Part shown: piece after piece, positions 34,901 through 46,900 of the stretch | Position numbering within the stretch: the stretch's first letter is position 1 | Layout: the number at the start of each line of letters is the position of its first letter | Assembly: GCF_000499385.1 (NCBI RefSeq) | Contig: NW_013652291.1 | Span: forward strand, 1-64,000 | Direction of reading: 5' to 3' | Length of the DNA stretch: 64,000 nt | Origin: Eimeria necatrix | Taxonomy: Eukaryota > Apicomplexa > Conoidasida > Eucoccidiorida > Eimeriidae | Notes under the pieces: generated by a model | Database searches by the model: none | What the model was told of the DNA's origin: nothing | Seen by the model: only the letters and a program-made list of their open reading frames with translations | Translations under genes and position numbers: made by a program

Positions 34901-37265
34901 GTTGGAGCTGACGCTCAACAAAAGACCGAAAGACGGGGTCCTGATGATTCTGTGACTCCATCTCAGGTGCTGGTGGATAATGCACGACTGCTGTTGCGCT
35001 TGCCACTGTTGTTGCTGCAGCAACAGATGAAGCAGAGCCTCGTTTGGATCGTCTCCTCTCTTGAGGAAGCTGCAAGAGGACAGGTGGTCCAAGGTCACCT
35101 GCGAGCTGCTGCTTCCGTTGTTGAGTGCCATGGCCACCTCCGGGACTCGACCCTCTGCGGTCTCCAGAGGCCTTGGCGGAGCTTCGTCGGCCTTCTACCA
35201 TTTCCTTGTCTCCAGCTGACATCAAGTCTCCCGCTCGTCTACGAAGAGCCCCTCTCACGCCGTGACTAGCATCCAATTTGCCAATCGCAGCGGCAGCGGC
35301 CCCGTGAAAGAACCTTCCGCGCTGGTGCTGCCGCTGCTGCTGCTGTTGTTGCTGCTTGCGGGGTAGCGCCTTTGACGTAGAGGCTGCAGGCCACAGGGCC
35401 ACACGCCATGATTCCATCAGTCGGAAGACTCGATATCGCAGGTCGCAAGGATGGATACAGGTGCCGCATCCTGGACCAAAGCCGCTGTTCGATATTGGTG
35501 TGAGCAAACTCAGTAACTTGTTGCTGCTGGAGCTTGGCAGATCGAAGGAGACGCGAGCGAGCTGCAGAAGCTGCACCAACACGTTCTCATTTGACTGCTG
35601 CAAGAGAGGGCTGGGCGACATCCAGTGAATTGCAGTCTGCAGACGTTGCCGAGTGGGAATTACACTGCGGTGAGAGAAGGGACCCTTAGGGAAATTCCCA
35701 GCCTCGATACGTCGTTGCCACTCTTCAAGCGGCAAGGAAAACGGATGGCATGGGCCCAGCAGATCTGCACTGGCCGCAACATTTGAGTCAAGGAAGCCTG
35801 AGGCATCAGTGACACAGCAACCAGCAGTTCCATCCCCTTGCTGTAACTGCTGCTGCTGCTGCTGCTGTTGCTGTTGCGTCTCCAGGTTTGCTGTATTAAC
35901 GCCTCCAAGCTTAAGAGACATGGCGCGTGCTAAGGACTTCCGAGGTCTCCGCAGCAAAACAGGCGGAGCGTTAGGACCTTGATGCTGCTGCTGCTGCATC
36001 AGAGCGTCCCCCACTGCATTCAACTCCGCATGACCCTCACAGGTTTGCTGGTCCTGTTGCTGGTCTTCCGTTTCGCTGCCGATGGCTGCCCCTAGCCTGA
36101 GGGACATTGCACGGGCTAAAGATTTGCGAGGTCGCCGCATTTGTCGGGACCCTGTGGCTGCTGGCGTGGCTCCGGAGAGGCTCTGCACCTCGAGGGATGC
36201 GCCTTGAGTAGAACCTGACGACAGCAAGTGCGCCTCCTCATCCACGAGAAGGGCTGCAGCTGCTGAATACTGCGAGTAATGGTAAGAAGTAAGCAAAAGC
36301 ACCTCGTAGGCCAGCATTTGAAGGTCGGACTCCTTCCACTCCAAAGGACCAGATGATATGCCGCCGGTAGTCTCTTGCTGTTGCTGCTGCTGCCGCCGGC
36401 TAGACAAAATTTGATCCTGCACCTGCTGCACTGACATTCGGCCGGTGCGGTGAATGCGGGGAGCTGTGGAATTTGCTGGGCTTGCAAGAGACGCAGCAGC
36501 TGCTGCACGGCGACAGCAGCGGACGAGGAATGATGGTAGGGCAGCATCAGCAGCCGACGCGATCGCCTCAGCGAGACATGCAGCAAAGGCTGGGTCTCTC
36601 CAGTGTACGTCATGCGCGGTCGCCTCATTGCTAGCCCCAATAGGTCGAGACGCCAACGATGAAGATAGTCCAGAAGCTTCACCGCGGTGTGAGCTCCACC
36701 GTTGTTCTTTTCGCTGCTCGTCGGCTGGTTTAGTCGAATCTAAAGACATGTTTGCGAGAGGAAGGGAACGGAGTGACATCAGGAACGCCTCATACTTAAG
36801 TTGTACATCCACCCAAATCATTTCGATAGGTTCTTTTATGTTTGACTGTCCTGCAGCGGGAGGGCTGTTATCAGGGGACTCCCTAAGGGGCCCCTCGGCA
36901 CTGCCTGCTTTGACTGCGGAGAGCTGCAAGGCCCTTTCAGCCCTCCCGTGCAGCTCCCCTCGCACCCCCCCCTGGTACAAACTTTGTGTCTCCCGCCAAG
37001 TGTTCTCCTCATCGGAATCGCCGAGATTTATTGTCACTTGCTTCCGCACCTTCGGTCTTCGCTCCTTTGGCGACAGCGATACGGCCAACGCGTCCTCTTC
37101 GCGTTGTTTCTTCAGCTCCTCAAGCTCTTTCTGCTTGCTTCGAATCTCCTTCTGCAGCCCTTCGCTCTTGAGGCGAAGTTCATCTCGCTCGTTCAGTGTC
37201 TCCTGTAACTGCTTCTCCTGGTGCAGCAACAGATTCCTTAGTGTCGCTTCAGCTGGCAAAGACAT
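28983..37265 (-). CDS. Very large low-complexity protein, coiled-coil N-terminus, function unknown
   Basis: Seven exons, 37265-34052, 33988-32450, 32135-31132, 31007-30696, 30611-30190, 29946-29846, 29671-28983, sum to 7,281 bases and 2,426 residues in frame. Start: ATG at 37265, the first in-frame ATG. Residues about 10-65 form a charged coiled coil with heptad Leu and Lys/Glu (LRNLLLHQEKQLQETLNERD). Gln-, Ser- and Ala-rich tracts follow, including a near-identical basic motif RRPRKSLARAMSL twice, near residues 376 and 435, each ahead of a Gln run. The rest is Leu-rich with alternating helices such as LLRLLCCFYHIFAYIF and VERQLQLLYAAALTRC, resembling an irregular helical repeat scaffold. The C-terminus (ELYLQRLPGLREKLVNEAKKR) is helical and charged. 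No enzyme motif found. The first junction uses a non-CAG acceptor (gcaag) chosen because it keeps phase; it is the weakest join. Confidence 0.62.
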
Positions 37266-37416
37266 GATAGCATAAAACACAGCTGCCGCAGCTAATATGC
37301 CTGGCCTTTCACACAGCGGGAGCGTGCTAAGCCCCTTTTCGCTATCCTGTGACCTGAGACAGCGTATCTTTCATTCCCCAGTCTGCCATCTAGATTTAAT
37401 CTCCACGACAGCAACC

Positions 37417-39106
37417 CTAATAAAGGATCACTTCTACAGCCTCCCTACTTGTTCGTTGCTGAGAGGTATCCGGCCCCCCGTTTGTTTGTTTGTAGAGCTG
37501 CGAAATCAGCTCTTCTGCTGCCCCTGGGGCAATCATGTCTTGTTCACCATCTCCAGTAAAGCTGCCAGATGCACTCGCTGCAGCGGCTTCTGCTGCGGCG
37601 AAGAGCTGCAGATCCCTCACGTAGTGCAGAACATAACCAGTGCTCCTCTGCTGGGATGTCAGCGCTGCCTGCGAGGACCACAAATGCACGTGATGGGATA
37701 CAAATTTTCCCCACCGCCCTTACGTCGCAGCGAAACCGAAATGACATCGCTTCCTGCAAAGCAAATGGTCCTGTAACCGAAATGTAGCCAGTAGTGGTGA
37801 TATTGAAAGGATACAGATTTCAGAAGTCGAAGACAAAAGCTGCCATGATGCGAAACATTATAAAATGCGACCTAAGAAAATTCACAATAATAACTGCTTA
37901 CCTTGCTAGCAGCCCTCATTGACTGGAGAACAGCCAAAGAAACACGGCGGTGGTGCTCTTCAGTGCTCACGCCTCCTGCCTGAGCCCACGCGCAGTCGTT
38001 TCCCGCCTTCAGCAGGCGCGCGCTACCTCTGAGTTCCACAGAGTCACTGAAACAGTCCCAAAAAAAACGAGAGAGTCAAACCACTAGTATAATAGCAGAG
38101 GAGAAGGTCTAACGCAAACAGGCAAAAGCAGAAGGGCCTCAAAAATACACCAGAGGTAGTCAGAATCAGAAGAATCGGCAAGCAAGCTCATAACCTAGCA
38201 TGCACGCTCTATCTTACAAAGGTCGTGGTGCTGATGATGTAGGGCACTGGCGTCGCTTTGCTGCTTCTGCTGCAAGCGCCTGCTGAAGCGCTTCTTGGGC
38301 AGCAACTTTTAGGCGAGAGGCACGACAAATGCGTTGAGTTGCCTTTTGCTCAAGCGATGAGTTCACAGCTTCGCCAAACAAGGCGCGGAGCTCCTGCAAG
38401 CTTGCTTCTGCCTTCTGCATTTGGAACAAAGCATGCAATAGGTACAATTTCAGCCGTGTTTTTCAAGACTCCTCTTTACGCCCATACTGGAAAATGGCAA
38501 GCAACTGCCTCTAAAATGATCTGACCAGGACATAGCCAACGCGAAATATGCTGTGAGCTTTCCCTAGTCCCTTCAACTCACCGTCAGCTCCTCCTCAGCG
38601 AGTTGCAGCCGCCGAGCTGCTTTCTGCACATCACCGCTACCCGCAAACTCTGACGGGATTTGGGTGTTTGTTGCATCGGGAGATTCCGAAGAGTCAGCAG
38701 CAGCGGCAAGCACGTGTAAGGCATCTTCTAGAGGCTTCACCACGCCTGCTTTCAGAGCTGATGAGAAACGGTCGGCCTCTGCCCCAGCTTCCGAGCAAAG
38801 AAGCAACAAACTGTTCAAGGCGTCTCGTGCCCCTCCTCCATCTGATACGTTCTCCGATCCCTCATTGTCCGGTTTTCCTGTAGCATTCCTCTGACGGCAA
38901 GTGTCAAGGATAGCCACCGCATTGAGACCCCGACCGTGAATGGCTAGGAGGTCTTTCGAAAACCGCTCGAAGGCGCCAGCGATCTCCGATTGGACCCAAA
39001 GCCAAGCCGCCGCAGCACGGGCTTCGTCGCACACCTGCCGCGCCTGCGGTGGGAGATTCGGCAGCGGGGAGGCGGCAGAAGCGCCAGCCCCCCAATGGCC
39101 GTTCAT
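37417..39106 (-). CDS. Helical, coiled-coil protein of 372 residues, function unknown
   Basis: Four exons, 39106-38582, 38414-38218, 38046-37902 and 37668-37417, join in phase (donors gtgagt, gtaaga, gtaagc). The protein is Ala-, Glu- and Gln-rich, with long predicted helices: ARQVCDEARAAAAWLWVQSE at the start, LQLAEEELT joined to KAEASLQELRALF across the first intron, and VAAQEALQQALAAEAAKRRQ. The spacing of helices is reminiscent of BAR or spectrin-like bundles, but no signature confirms this. There is no signal peptide or membrane segment. It is divergent in no sense from its neighbour, the large protein downstream, which lies on the same strand about 150 bases away. I do not recognise the family. 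Confidence 0.6.
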
Positions 39107-40736
39107 CCCGTTAACGATTGAGGCACAGTCATCCTTGAGGAGATTTCATCCTTTCTGGACAAAGGCTATGCCTATACGCCCCCACAATACGAGCTGCTGC
39201 CGAAGGCCCCAAAAACTTCTGAGGGAGAAGAACTTTTCTTGATGAGGCCCTTGAAGGAGAGGCGGGAACCAACAGATAGGTTTCGCCAGTTAATCGACGT
39301 CTGCTGTGGCGCCGTTACCGTCTCGCGGTGGGGAAGCACTATAGGCAGCAAGCAGTGAAAGAGATAGTCACACATGCTACTCAAAAAATGCGCTCCTGAT
39401 AATATGAAGTCTCATCAACTAATAGGCCCGACCCCGCAGGGACAAATGCGGGCTTCTCAGCCACAGTTGGACTTGCTGTTCTATCCGTCGACAGCATTCT
39501 ACGTTTTTGTCTACTGACTCATAAGGACTATCCCTAACCTTGTAAGACATGCAGATGAACGGAAAATCCGGGGGTACAGAGGGTATCTAGCCCCTGGGCG
39601 CAATGCGAATCAACCGGCAGTTCCCAAGCCAGGTCGAGAGGAAACAGCTCCCGAGACGGCTCAACGATCCCACGTTACTCTTCAGGCATTTATGTTAAAG
39701 GAACAAACAAGGAATCAGTGTGGGCAAGCACATGAAGAGATGATCAGTGACAACTTCATAAGCTCTATTGACATTGTTCAACTGCAGCTACGCAGACACA
39801 GCCTTCTTACATGTCGGCTCACATGTTCGCGCCCCATCAACCTCAAGTCAATCACAGATTATACGAATATTCTTTGGCTTAAAAAATACTGAGACATGTC
39901 TAAAACTCACCTTAACTCTCCAACAGTTGCGCTGCAGTCAGTTCAGGCCTTGGGTTGGCCGGCGGGCTTTCCATCACCCAATAGAAAGGGTATAGCGAAG
40001 AAAGTCTGCTTTCAAGATGTATCTGATGCACAGTTTTGTTTATTTTCTGTCTATTTCACTCAAGCAATGCTTCTTCTTTCGCTCGATTTGTAACAGCTGC
40101 ACGATTTGCCAGTGGTGGCGGTCCGACCTCTTATTTCTGCAAGCATCCAGGGTGGGAGCACTACTAAACTAAATGATGCAAGCTTTCGCATTTCTTTTGT
40201 ATGATAAAGACTGGCAGTTGAATGATGAGGGAAGCCACCTAGGCTCGGATTCCCCCTCTCAAGCATATAGTCCGATGTATTCAAATTGTCTGAGCGTTGC
40301 TATTGAAACTCGTCGTTACCAAGAAGAAAGCTGGCAAAATTCACAGTCAACAACTCTCAAGATGTTTTACATTTGTAAATATGCTTTTCTGGGCCAAAAT
40401 TCTCCCAATGTAGGAAAGTTCGGGCCCAATTCGCCCCAGAGAATGGGCATGCAAATTAGGAGGATCGTTCGTGACAGTTACTGAGACGCACCATCAAAGA
40501 AACGGGAATGTAGTCTTCATGGGGAAGCAGTTGCATAAATAGGGTATTCACAATCATGTAGAACAGAATGCCGGAGATTGTTCTCCTAAAACAATAATCT
40601 GCGTAATATCCGCGAGCTTCCTGACATATGATAAATTCCTGCATACATGAGGTTCACCAGATACGAATCATGATCTTCAAAAATGCGATTGCACACGGAA
40701 AGCGCTGTTTGTGGAGGACGCATAAACGCAAGGAAA

Positions 40737-40776
40737 CGAACGCGATTGCCTTCACGAACGCAATCGCGTTCGTGAA
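40737..40776. repeat. Two overlapping hairpins, possible switch structure
   Basis: CGAACGCGATTGC (40737-40749) pairs with GCAATCGCGTTCG (40760-40772) with a 10-base loop. TTCACGAACG (40751-40760) pairs with CGTTCGTGAA (40767-40776) with a 6-base loop. The two share bases and cannot form together. Confidence 0.75.
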
Positions 40777-42726
40777 CGTGATTGCGTATGGCGCAGTGTT
40801 TGTGCACGACTCGTGAGAATGCGGAGCGAAATTTTCAATCTCACTATGGCAGTGCCAAGTTATAATTAAGCTGCTCTTTTATTCTGCTAGACTCTTACCA
40901 GATACGGCTACCACTGTATCCTGACTGCTCGGCAGAATGCCGTGTGCTGAAATACCTCCAGAAATGCACATATTTTCTGAAGTAGTTTGTATCCTGAAGA
41001 TGAACAAACTGTGCATATCATTAAGTGATCTCCTTTTAAGCGATCGCGTCAGGCCAAATGTGGGAAAGGGATATTTCTGTCGTTTCGTAGCTGTTCCTGG
41101 TTAGCATCAGGAGCGTCAAAAATGCTTGAAGTCACGTGCACTATGTGCAGCTCAAATTCGAAGCGGTTTCCTGAGTATTTGAGCATGGGAAAGAGCTTAG
41201 AACGCATGAGAGACTCCCCTAGTACCCCTGGAAAAGCGTTCGGCGGACAAAGTAGGATTAGTTAGGTACGAGTTGACTTGCAAAACTAGTGTGCGGCTCA
41301 TTGAGTTGATCATATCTTGTACGACATTGCGTAAAAGATAACTCCTGCTTCCAATTCTCATTAACGTTGAATTAGCACAACAGCACAAAGCACCTTCATG
41401 CTTTTCTTGTGCCTTTGTCGAAGACTAGGCCTGTGGGCCCGCCAAGGTTAGCAATTCCTTGCTCCTTACCGTCAACTTTTGCTTGTTTGATTGCTGTGCT
41501 AGGCTTAGTCTCTATTCATGTACCGTATCTCAAACCCACCACCGAAAATAACGCGTTTCAGTCTTTATCACACGTTAAAGCTTTGTCAGCTGCCATCGAA
41601 AAATGCGCATCATTTCAGCCACAGTGTGCTGTTGGTTCCATTTCTAAACAGCTAATTTTTCTCGTGGAACGGCACAAATTTGCACCTGTTGCCTTGCAAT
41701 GGACTACGCTTGGAAAATATTTGAATGTAGGGCCTTCCCTGAAGCTCTGCCCTCAGGCAAATGCGCTTCTGCGGATCCCCCCCTTTGGAAGGGCTTATTT
41801 ATTAGATACAAAACCAACCAACTTAACTGTACAACCTTAGTCAGGTTATAGTAACTGAACAAATAGCAGTTGGTTCTTTTGGTCCCGCGATGGATCATTC
41901 AAGTTTCTGGCTTATCAGCTTTCCACGGCAGAGTGTTGGCCTACAGTGGCAACGACATGTAACGTGAAATTAAGGTTCTATTCGGGAAAGAGAGTCTAAG
42001 AAACAGCTACGGCACCTATATGCTGTGTCACAGCTAGTAAACAGCGGAGAGCAGCAAACTTTCCACTGAAAGACTTCTTCCCTTTTTCACGACAAAGCCT
42101 GCCAATTTGTACCTAACTGAAGTCCTTTTATTCCCCTGGCGCCTGAAGTGGCACTGCCTTTGCCAGCGATTGCCCCTCACTCAATTCCTCCTAAACGTAT
42201 TAGTGAAGGTAGAAACTTGCCTTTCACGAAAGGCACTAGTTCTTTGTTGCAAATGGCACTGTAGTCCAACACCTGCAACGGGGCACAAAGGGAAACTTCC
42301 TAGTTTGAAGAATGCTTCTCCAAGCACAACAAAGTTGCGTCTTCAAGGCCAATATTTGCCAAGAATCAAACATGCCATTGCATAGAGCGACGGGTTGATA
42401 CGCTGTACTTATAATGTATTACATTTGCGTTCAAAGGAGTTCGGGCAAGCTGATTCTATTTGCAGTGGGAAGCCCCAAAGGCGATTGTTCATTGTCAGGA
42501 TGAGCTCCATCGGCGGCCGTTTTGAAAAGCAGTTTAGATGATAGGAACGTTGAGCAAGCGATTGACTATTGCAACGCAGCTATTGGGAACACTGAACTTC
42601 GGCAGAGGATGCGCTGCCTGCAGTCATTTGCTTACGGCTGCAGCTTCACACACATAAAAAATTCCCATGAAGTTTCGAGTTGCACACTCCTCCAATATCT
42701 GCCTTCATGTTGATAAATCTGCTTAC

Positions 42727-43012
42727 CAAGCAAAAGTTTCGCGCTACATGCCGCATTGAACAGGTCATCGACTATGACTCGAGAGTTTACTGCTTTTGCT
42801 GGTGTCACCGAAGTCACTTGCGGTGATCCTGCCTGTTTAAATCTTGAATTCAGCAATGTTAAGGCCAGATCGAAAAGATGACGACCCAGAAACAAGTGCC
42901 GAAGCATGAATATTGCAGAAAGTGAAAACAGTGCGCAACCAGCCAACTTGTTCATGATTATTGCTGCAGCTCCCACTGAAATGCTAATCAGAAGAATGTA
43001 GCGAACATGCAT
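42727..43012 (-). CDS. Possible first exon of a membrane protein
   Basis: An ATG at 43012 opens a frame with two hydrophobic spans (YILLISISVGAAAII and ALFSLSAIFML), then a polar region ending at a good donor (cttg followed by gtaagc). I found no convincing second exon downstream, so this is either an incomplete model or chance. Function unknown. Confidence 0.25.
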
Positions 43013-43905
43013 TTGCGCACCGAACGAATTCGGCGGAGCTAATGATCTGTTCAGTTGAACACCATGGAGACTAGCATTGGAAACGGCGAGCAAGTAGAGA
43101 CTACATGAATGAAGAAATCAGAATTATTCACGGGTTTCGGCTTGGCGTGAAGCCAAGTATGACAATGGGGAATTATTTCACAAGGCGGCTTAATCTGTTA
43201 AGTTATCATAAAATCCAGATGGGAAAGCGCCCCTTAGTCGCAGCAATGCTGATGAAGCACTGACTTCATGCCACGAGTATTTGTGTGTTGCTTGTCATAA
43301 GTTGCTTTTTATAATATATAAAGAAGTTCCAGTAATGGTCCAGTTCTGATCTGCTATGAAGACCATTGTTCTTCTTAACGGAGAGGGGGGCGACTGAAGT
43401 GTTGAAGCTGTTCAATGATGCTCCGCAGTTGAAGTCTGTGCAGATTTTCACGGGAGACATTGAAAAAATTTCGTGAGATGGTAAAATCCTATGAAGCGCA
43501 GTGGTGAAACTTGTCGTGGTCTCTTCCATAAATGAAATTGCACTGCTTGCGTCTCGACCTCGCGCGAAGTAGATCAGCCGGGCGCTGCCAAATCGAAGCA
43601 TGCAGCGGGCTACATTTTCGGCCTCACCTTTGATATTTTGCATTATTAGTTATTTTAGATTAAAACGCCTGAAGACAGGGAGGTAACTGCTAGCAAAGCG
43701 GTGCCCTGTGATCATGCTTGATCGTCAATGAACCTGTGGTGTCACTACAGTGGACCATTTCGGCGGATCACTTTGTAGGTCAGGGATCACAAATGGAATC
43801 AGAACATTCTAAAACCAGCATTGGTCCGCAAGAAAACAGCGGCACCTGAGGGGCAACCTGGTTTTGTCTAAACTGGAGCAGAGTTTTCCAATTCCTTTTG
43901 CAAAG

Positions 43906-46900
43906 ATGTGGCGCCCCAGCGGACTATCAAGTATTTTCCTGGCAACCTGCCTCGGTGTAGCTCTTTGGAGCACAACCGCGAGCGCTGAGTTCGACTTTCC
44001 GGCTGCAAACTTGAGGTCGATCCAGCGTCACCTCGTCCGCATGGGCGAATTTTTCCCAGTTAACCGGTAAGCAAACCAAACTTTTTTCTCTCCACGAGTT
44101 GGCTTAGCATTCCTTCTTAGGCCTGGTGAAGGAGACGAAGGCTTCGATGGAGCACGCCCTGAGAACCCAGAGGGCGGAGCCATCTCGAAGTTTGCGTTCT
44201 CAAATATGCCTTCTCTGCTCGGAGCCGTCTACCTCTTCTCTGCAATATGTTTTATTCTATGTCTGCGTGGGCTGAGTACGCCCCAGACAGCCAAGCGTGG
44301 CAACATTCTTGGGTATGTCGTTTTATAAGCGCCTTGCGCGACCATTTCAATACTCATTGGCTTTTAACAGTCTTGTGGGCATGGTGGCCGCTGTCGTCGT
44401 GACCTTCACGGAGGCAGGATTCGGACAGCACTACTTGCTGTTTTTCGCCACTGCTGCACCGGCCGTTGGCCTGGGGCTGTACATTGCGCAGTCTGTCAAC
44501 ATGACTGAAATGCCTCAGCTCGTGGCTCTTTTCCACAGTTTCGTCGGTCTTGCCGCCGTGATGGTAGGCGAAGTTGATCTCAAAGTGATTGCATTCGCCT
44601 GCTTCACATCACATCACATCAGGTTGGGTTCGCGAACTTCCACTCCCCTGCTGGCGTGGAGCGCGCTTCCTCACTTTTACGTCTGTTGGAGGTCTACGCC
44701 GGCGTTTTCGTCGCCGGTATCACCTTCACCGGATCAGGTTTGTCAGATTTTACCCTTCGCCGCAGAGGAAAGTCATAATATACGCTCTTACAGTCGTCGC
44801 TGCGGCAAAGCTCCATGGATCGATGGAGAGCCGCTCATTGAGGGTTCCCGGACGCCATGCGTTGAATTCTGCCACTATTGCTGCCATTGGTGTACTTGGC
44901 GCTCTTTTCTGCGTCTCTTCTGGCCATTTTACACGCATGCTTTGTCTGTAAGGCTTTTGCTCCTTTTTACTCCTTGTTGTCGGTTCTTAATCCCTGTTTT
45001 CAGTTATGTGAATGCTGGCCTGAGCATGTGGCTTGGTTTTCACCTGGTCGCCGCTATTGGTGGAGCTGACATGCCTGTCGTGATCAGCTTGCTGAACTCG
45101 TATTCCGGAGTGGCGTTGGCTGCCAGGTATGCACAAGCATAAGTATCCTCACTGTGGGCAGGCTCAACCTTTTTGTTTCTTCAGTGGCTTCATGTTGGAC
45201 AACAACCTGCTGATCATTGCTGGTGCTCTCATCGCGTCATCTGGTGCCATTCTGTCTTACATCATGTGGTAGGAAGATTCTTTCTTCTTAAGTCAGCCGC
45301 TGTTTTTCGACGCGTTTACACAGCAAAGGCATGAACCGGAGTCTGTGGAATGTCGTTCTTGGTGGTTTCGAGGAGGCCGAGGAAGTTGGAGCAGCCAGCC
45401 CTCAGGGAGCTGTGCAGCAGACCACGCCTGATCAGGTCGCCGACGAGTTGCTGGCTGCCCGCAAAGTTTTGATCGTACCTGGATACGGAATGGCCGTTGC
45501 AAGGTGCCAGAGCGAGCTTGCAGACATTGCCAAGGTAAATGGATGTTACTCTTTTGCACATCCAAGCACAAGCTTCATGAGTCGCATGTGCAGAACTTGA
45601 TGAACTGCGGTATTACCGTCGATTTCGGCATCCACCCAGTTGCTGGTCGCATGCCAGGTATGTCAAAGAGCATAATAAATATCCTAGAGACGTGTTCTCA
45701 ACGATTTTTCAGGCCACATGAACGTCCTCCTCGCTGAGGCTGATGTTCCGTACAAGATTGTCAAGGAGATGTCTGAAGTCAACCCGGAAATGAGCTCCTA
45801 CGACGTCGTCCTCGTTGTTGGAGCCAACGACACCGTCAATCCTGCAGCCCTTGAGCCAGGATCAAAGATATCAGGAATGCCCGTTATAGAGGCCTGGAAA
45901 GCTAGACGCGTTTTCGTGCTGAAGCGGTCCATGGCTGCTGGATATGCCAGCATTGAGAATCCTCTTTTCCATCTGGAAAACACACGCATGCTCTTCGGAA
46001 ACGCAAAGAACACCACATCTGCAGTCTTCGCCCGTGTCAATGCCGTATGTGCCTCATTTTTCCCTTTAAAATTGGCATAATTTACAACTGGTGTTTTTCA
46101 GAAAGCCGAGCAAATGCCACCATCTGCTGCTCGCGATGACCTCGAGGCTGGACTACTTGAGTTCGATAGGGAAGAACGTGTTGATCCCTCTTCTTGGCCA
46201 TATCCCAGGATGGCTGTTGGCGTTCTGAGAGATTCCAATGGCTCTGTGATGGTGCCAGTAGCTCCGAAGTTTGTGCCTAAGCTGAGGAAGTTGGCATTCC
46301 GGTAAGGAACGACAAACTTCCATCTCACATGGCAACGTTTTCAACTCGTGCACAGTGTCAATGTCGAGTCTGGTGCTGGCGCCGATGCCGGCTTTACTGA
46401 CGAAGAGTACAGGAGGGCTGGAGCAGAAGTCCTGTCGGGCCCCGATGCAGTCATTAACCAGTCTCAAGTTCTGCTCCGCGTTTCAGCGCCGTCGCCAGAT
46501 CTGGTTTCGCGCATTCCTAGGGACAAGGTCCTTATCAGTTATCTATTCCCCAGCATGTAGGCCGTCTACTGCTACAAGGCAGTTTTTTACAAATAATATA
46601 CGGAAAACTATTCAGCAACCAACAAGCTCTGGACATGCTAGCACGCCAAGGCGTCACCGCACTTGCTGTGGATGAGGTTCCTCGCGTCACAAGAGCACAG
46701 AAGCTAGACGTGAAGTAAGAAAACCATGCAAATTGTCTTCTCGAATATTCCGGTCTAAATTTCCTTCAGGTCTGCTATGCAAGGCCTCCAGGGATACCGC
46801 GCCGTTATCGAAGCCTTCAACGCTCTTCCGAAGCTCAGCAAAGCATCTATCAGTGCTGCCGGCCGTGTAGAAGCCGCTAAAGTTTTCGTCATCGGTGCCG

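Larger units (their letters stand above)
39107..43905. other. Long gene-poor stretch
   Basis: About 4.8 kb between a minus-strand gene start and the plus-strand transhydrogenase. Apart from a hairpin cluster at 40737-40776 and one possible membrane-protein exon at 42727-43012, nothing coding is supported. Frames at 41409-41840 and 43266-43643 read without stops but lack splice partners or family motifs. The last part must hold the transhydrogenase promoter. Confidence 0.4.

Noticed and set aside
36454..37275. Plus-strand frame of 273 codons opposite the coiled-coil exon
   Set aside because: Ser-rich antisense of a charged coiled coil, a common artefact; the minus strand has the full exon chain.
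41409..41840. 143-codon open frame on the plus strand
   Set aside because: It has no ATG at the start, no good acceptor or donor in phase and no family motif.
43266..43643. 126-codon minus-strand frame with an ATG
   Set aside because: A donor-like gtgagg lies four codons after the start and no continuing exon fits; left as unsupported.
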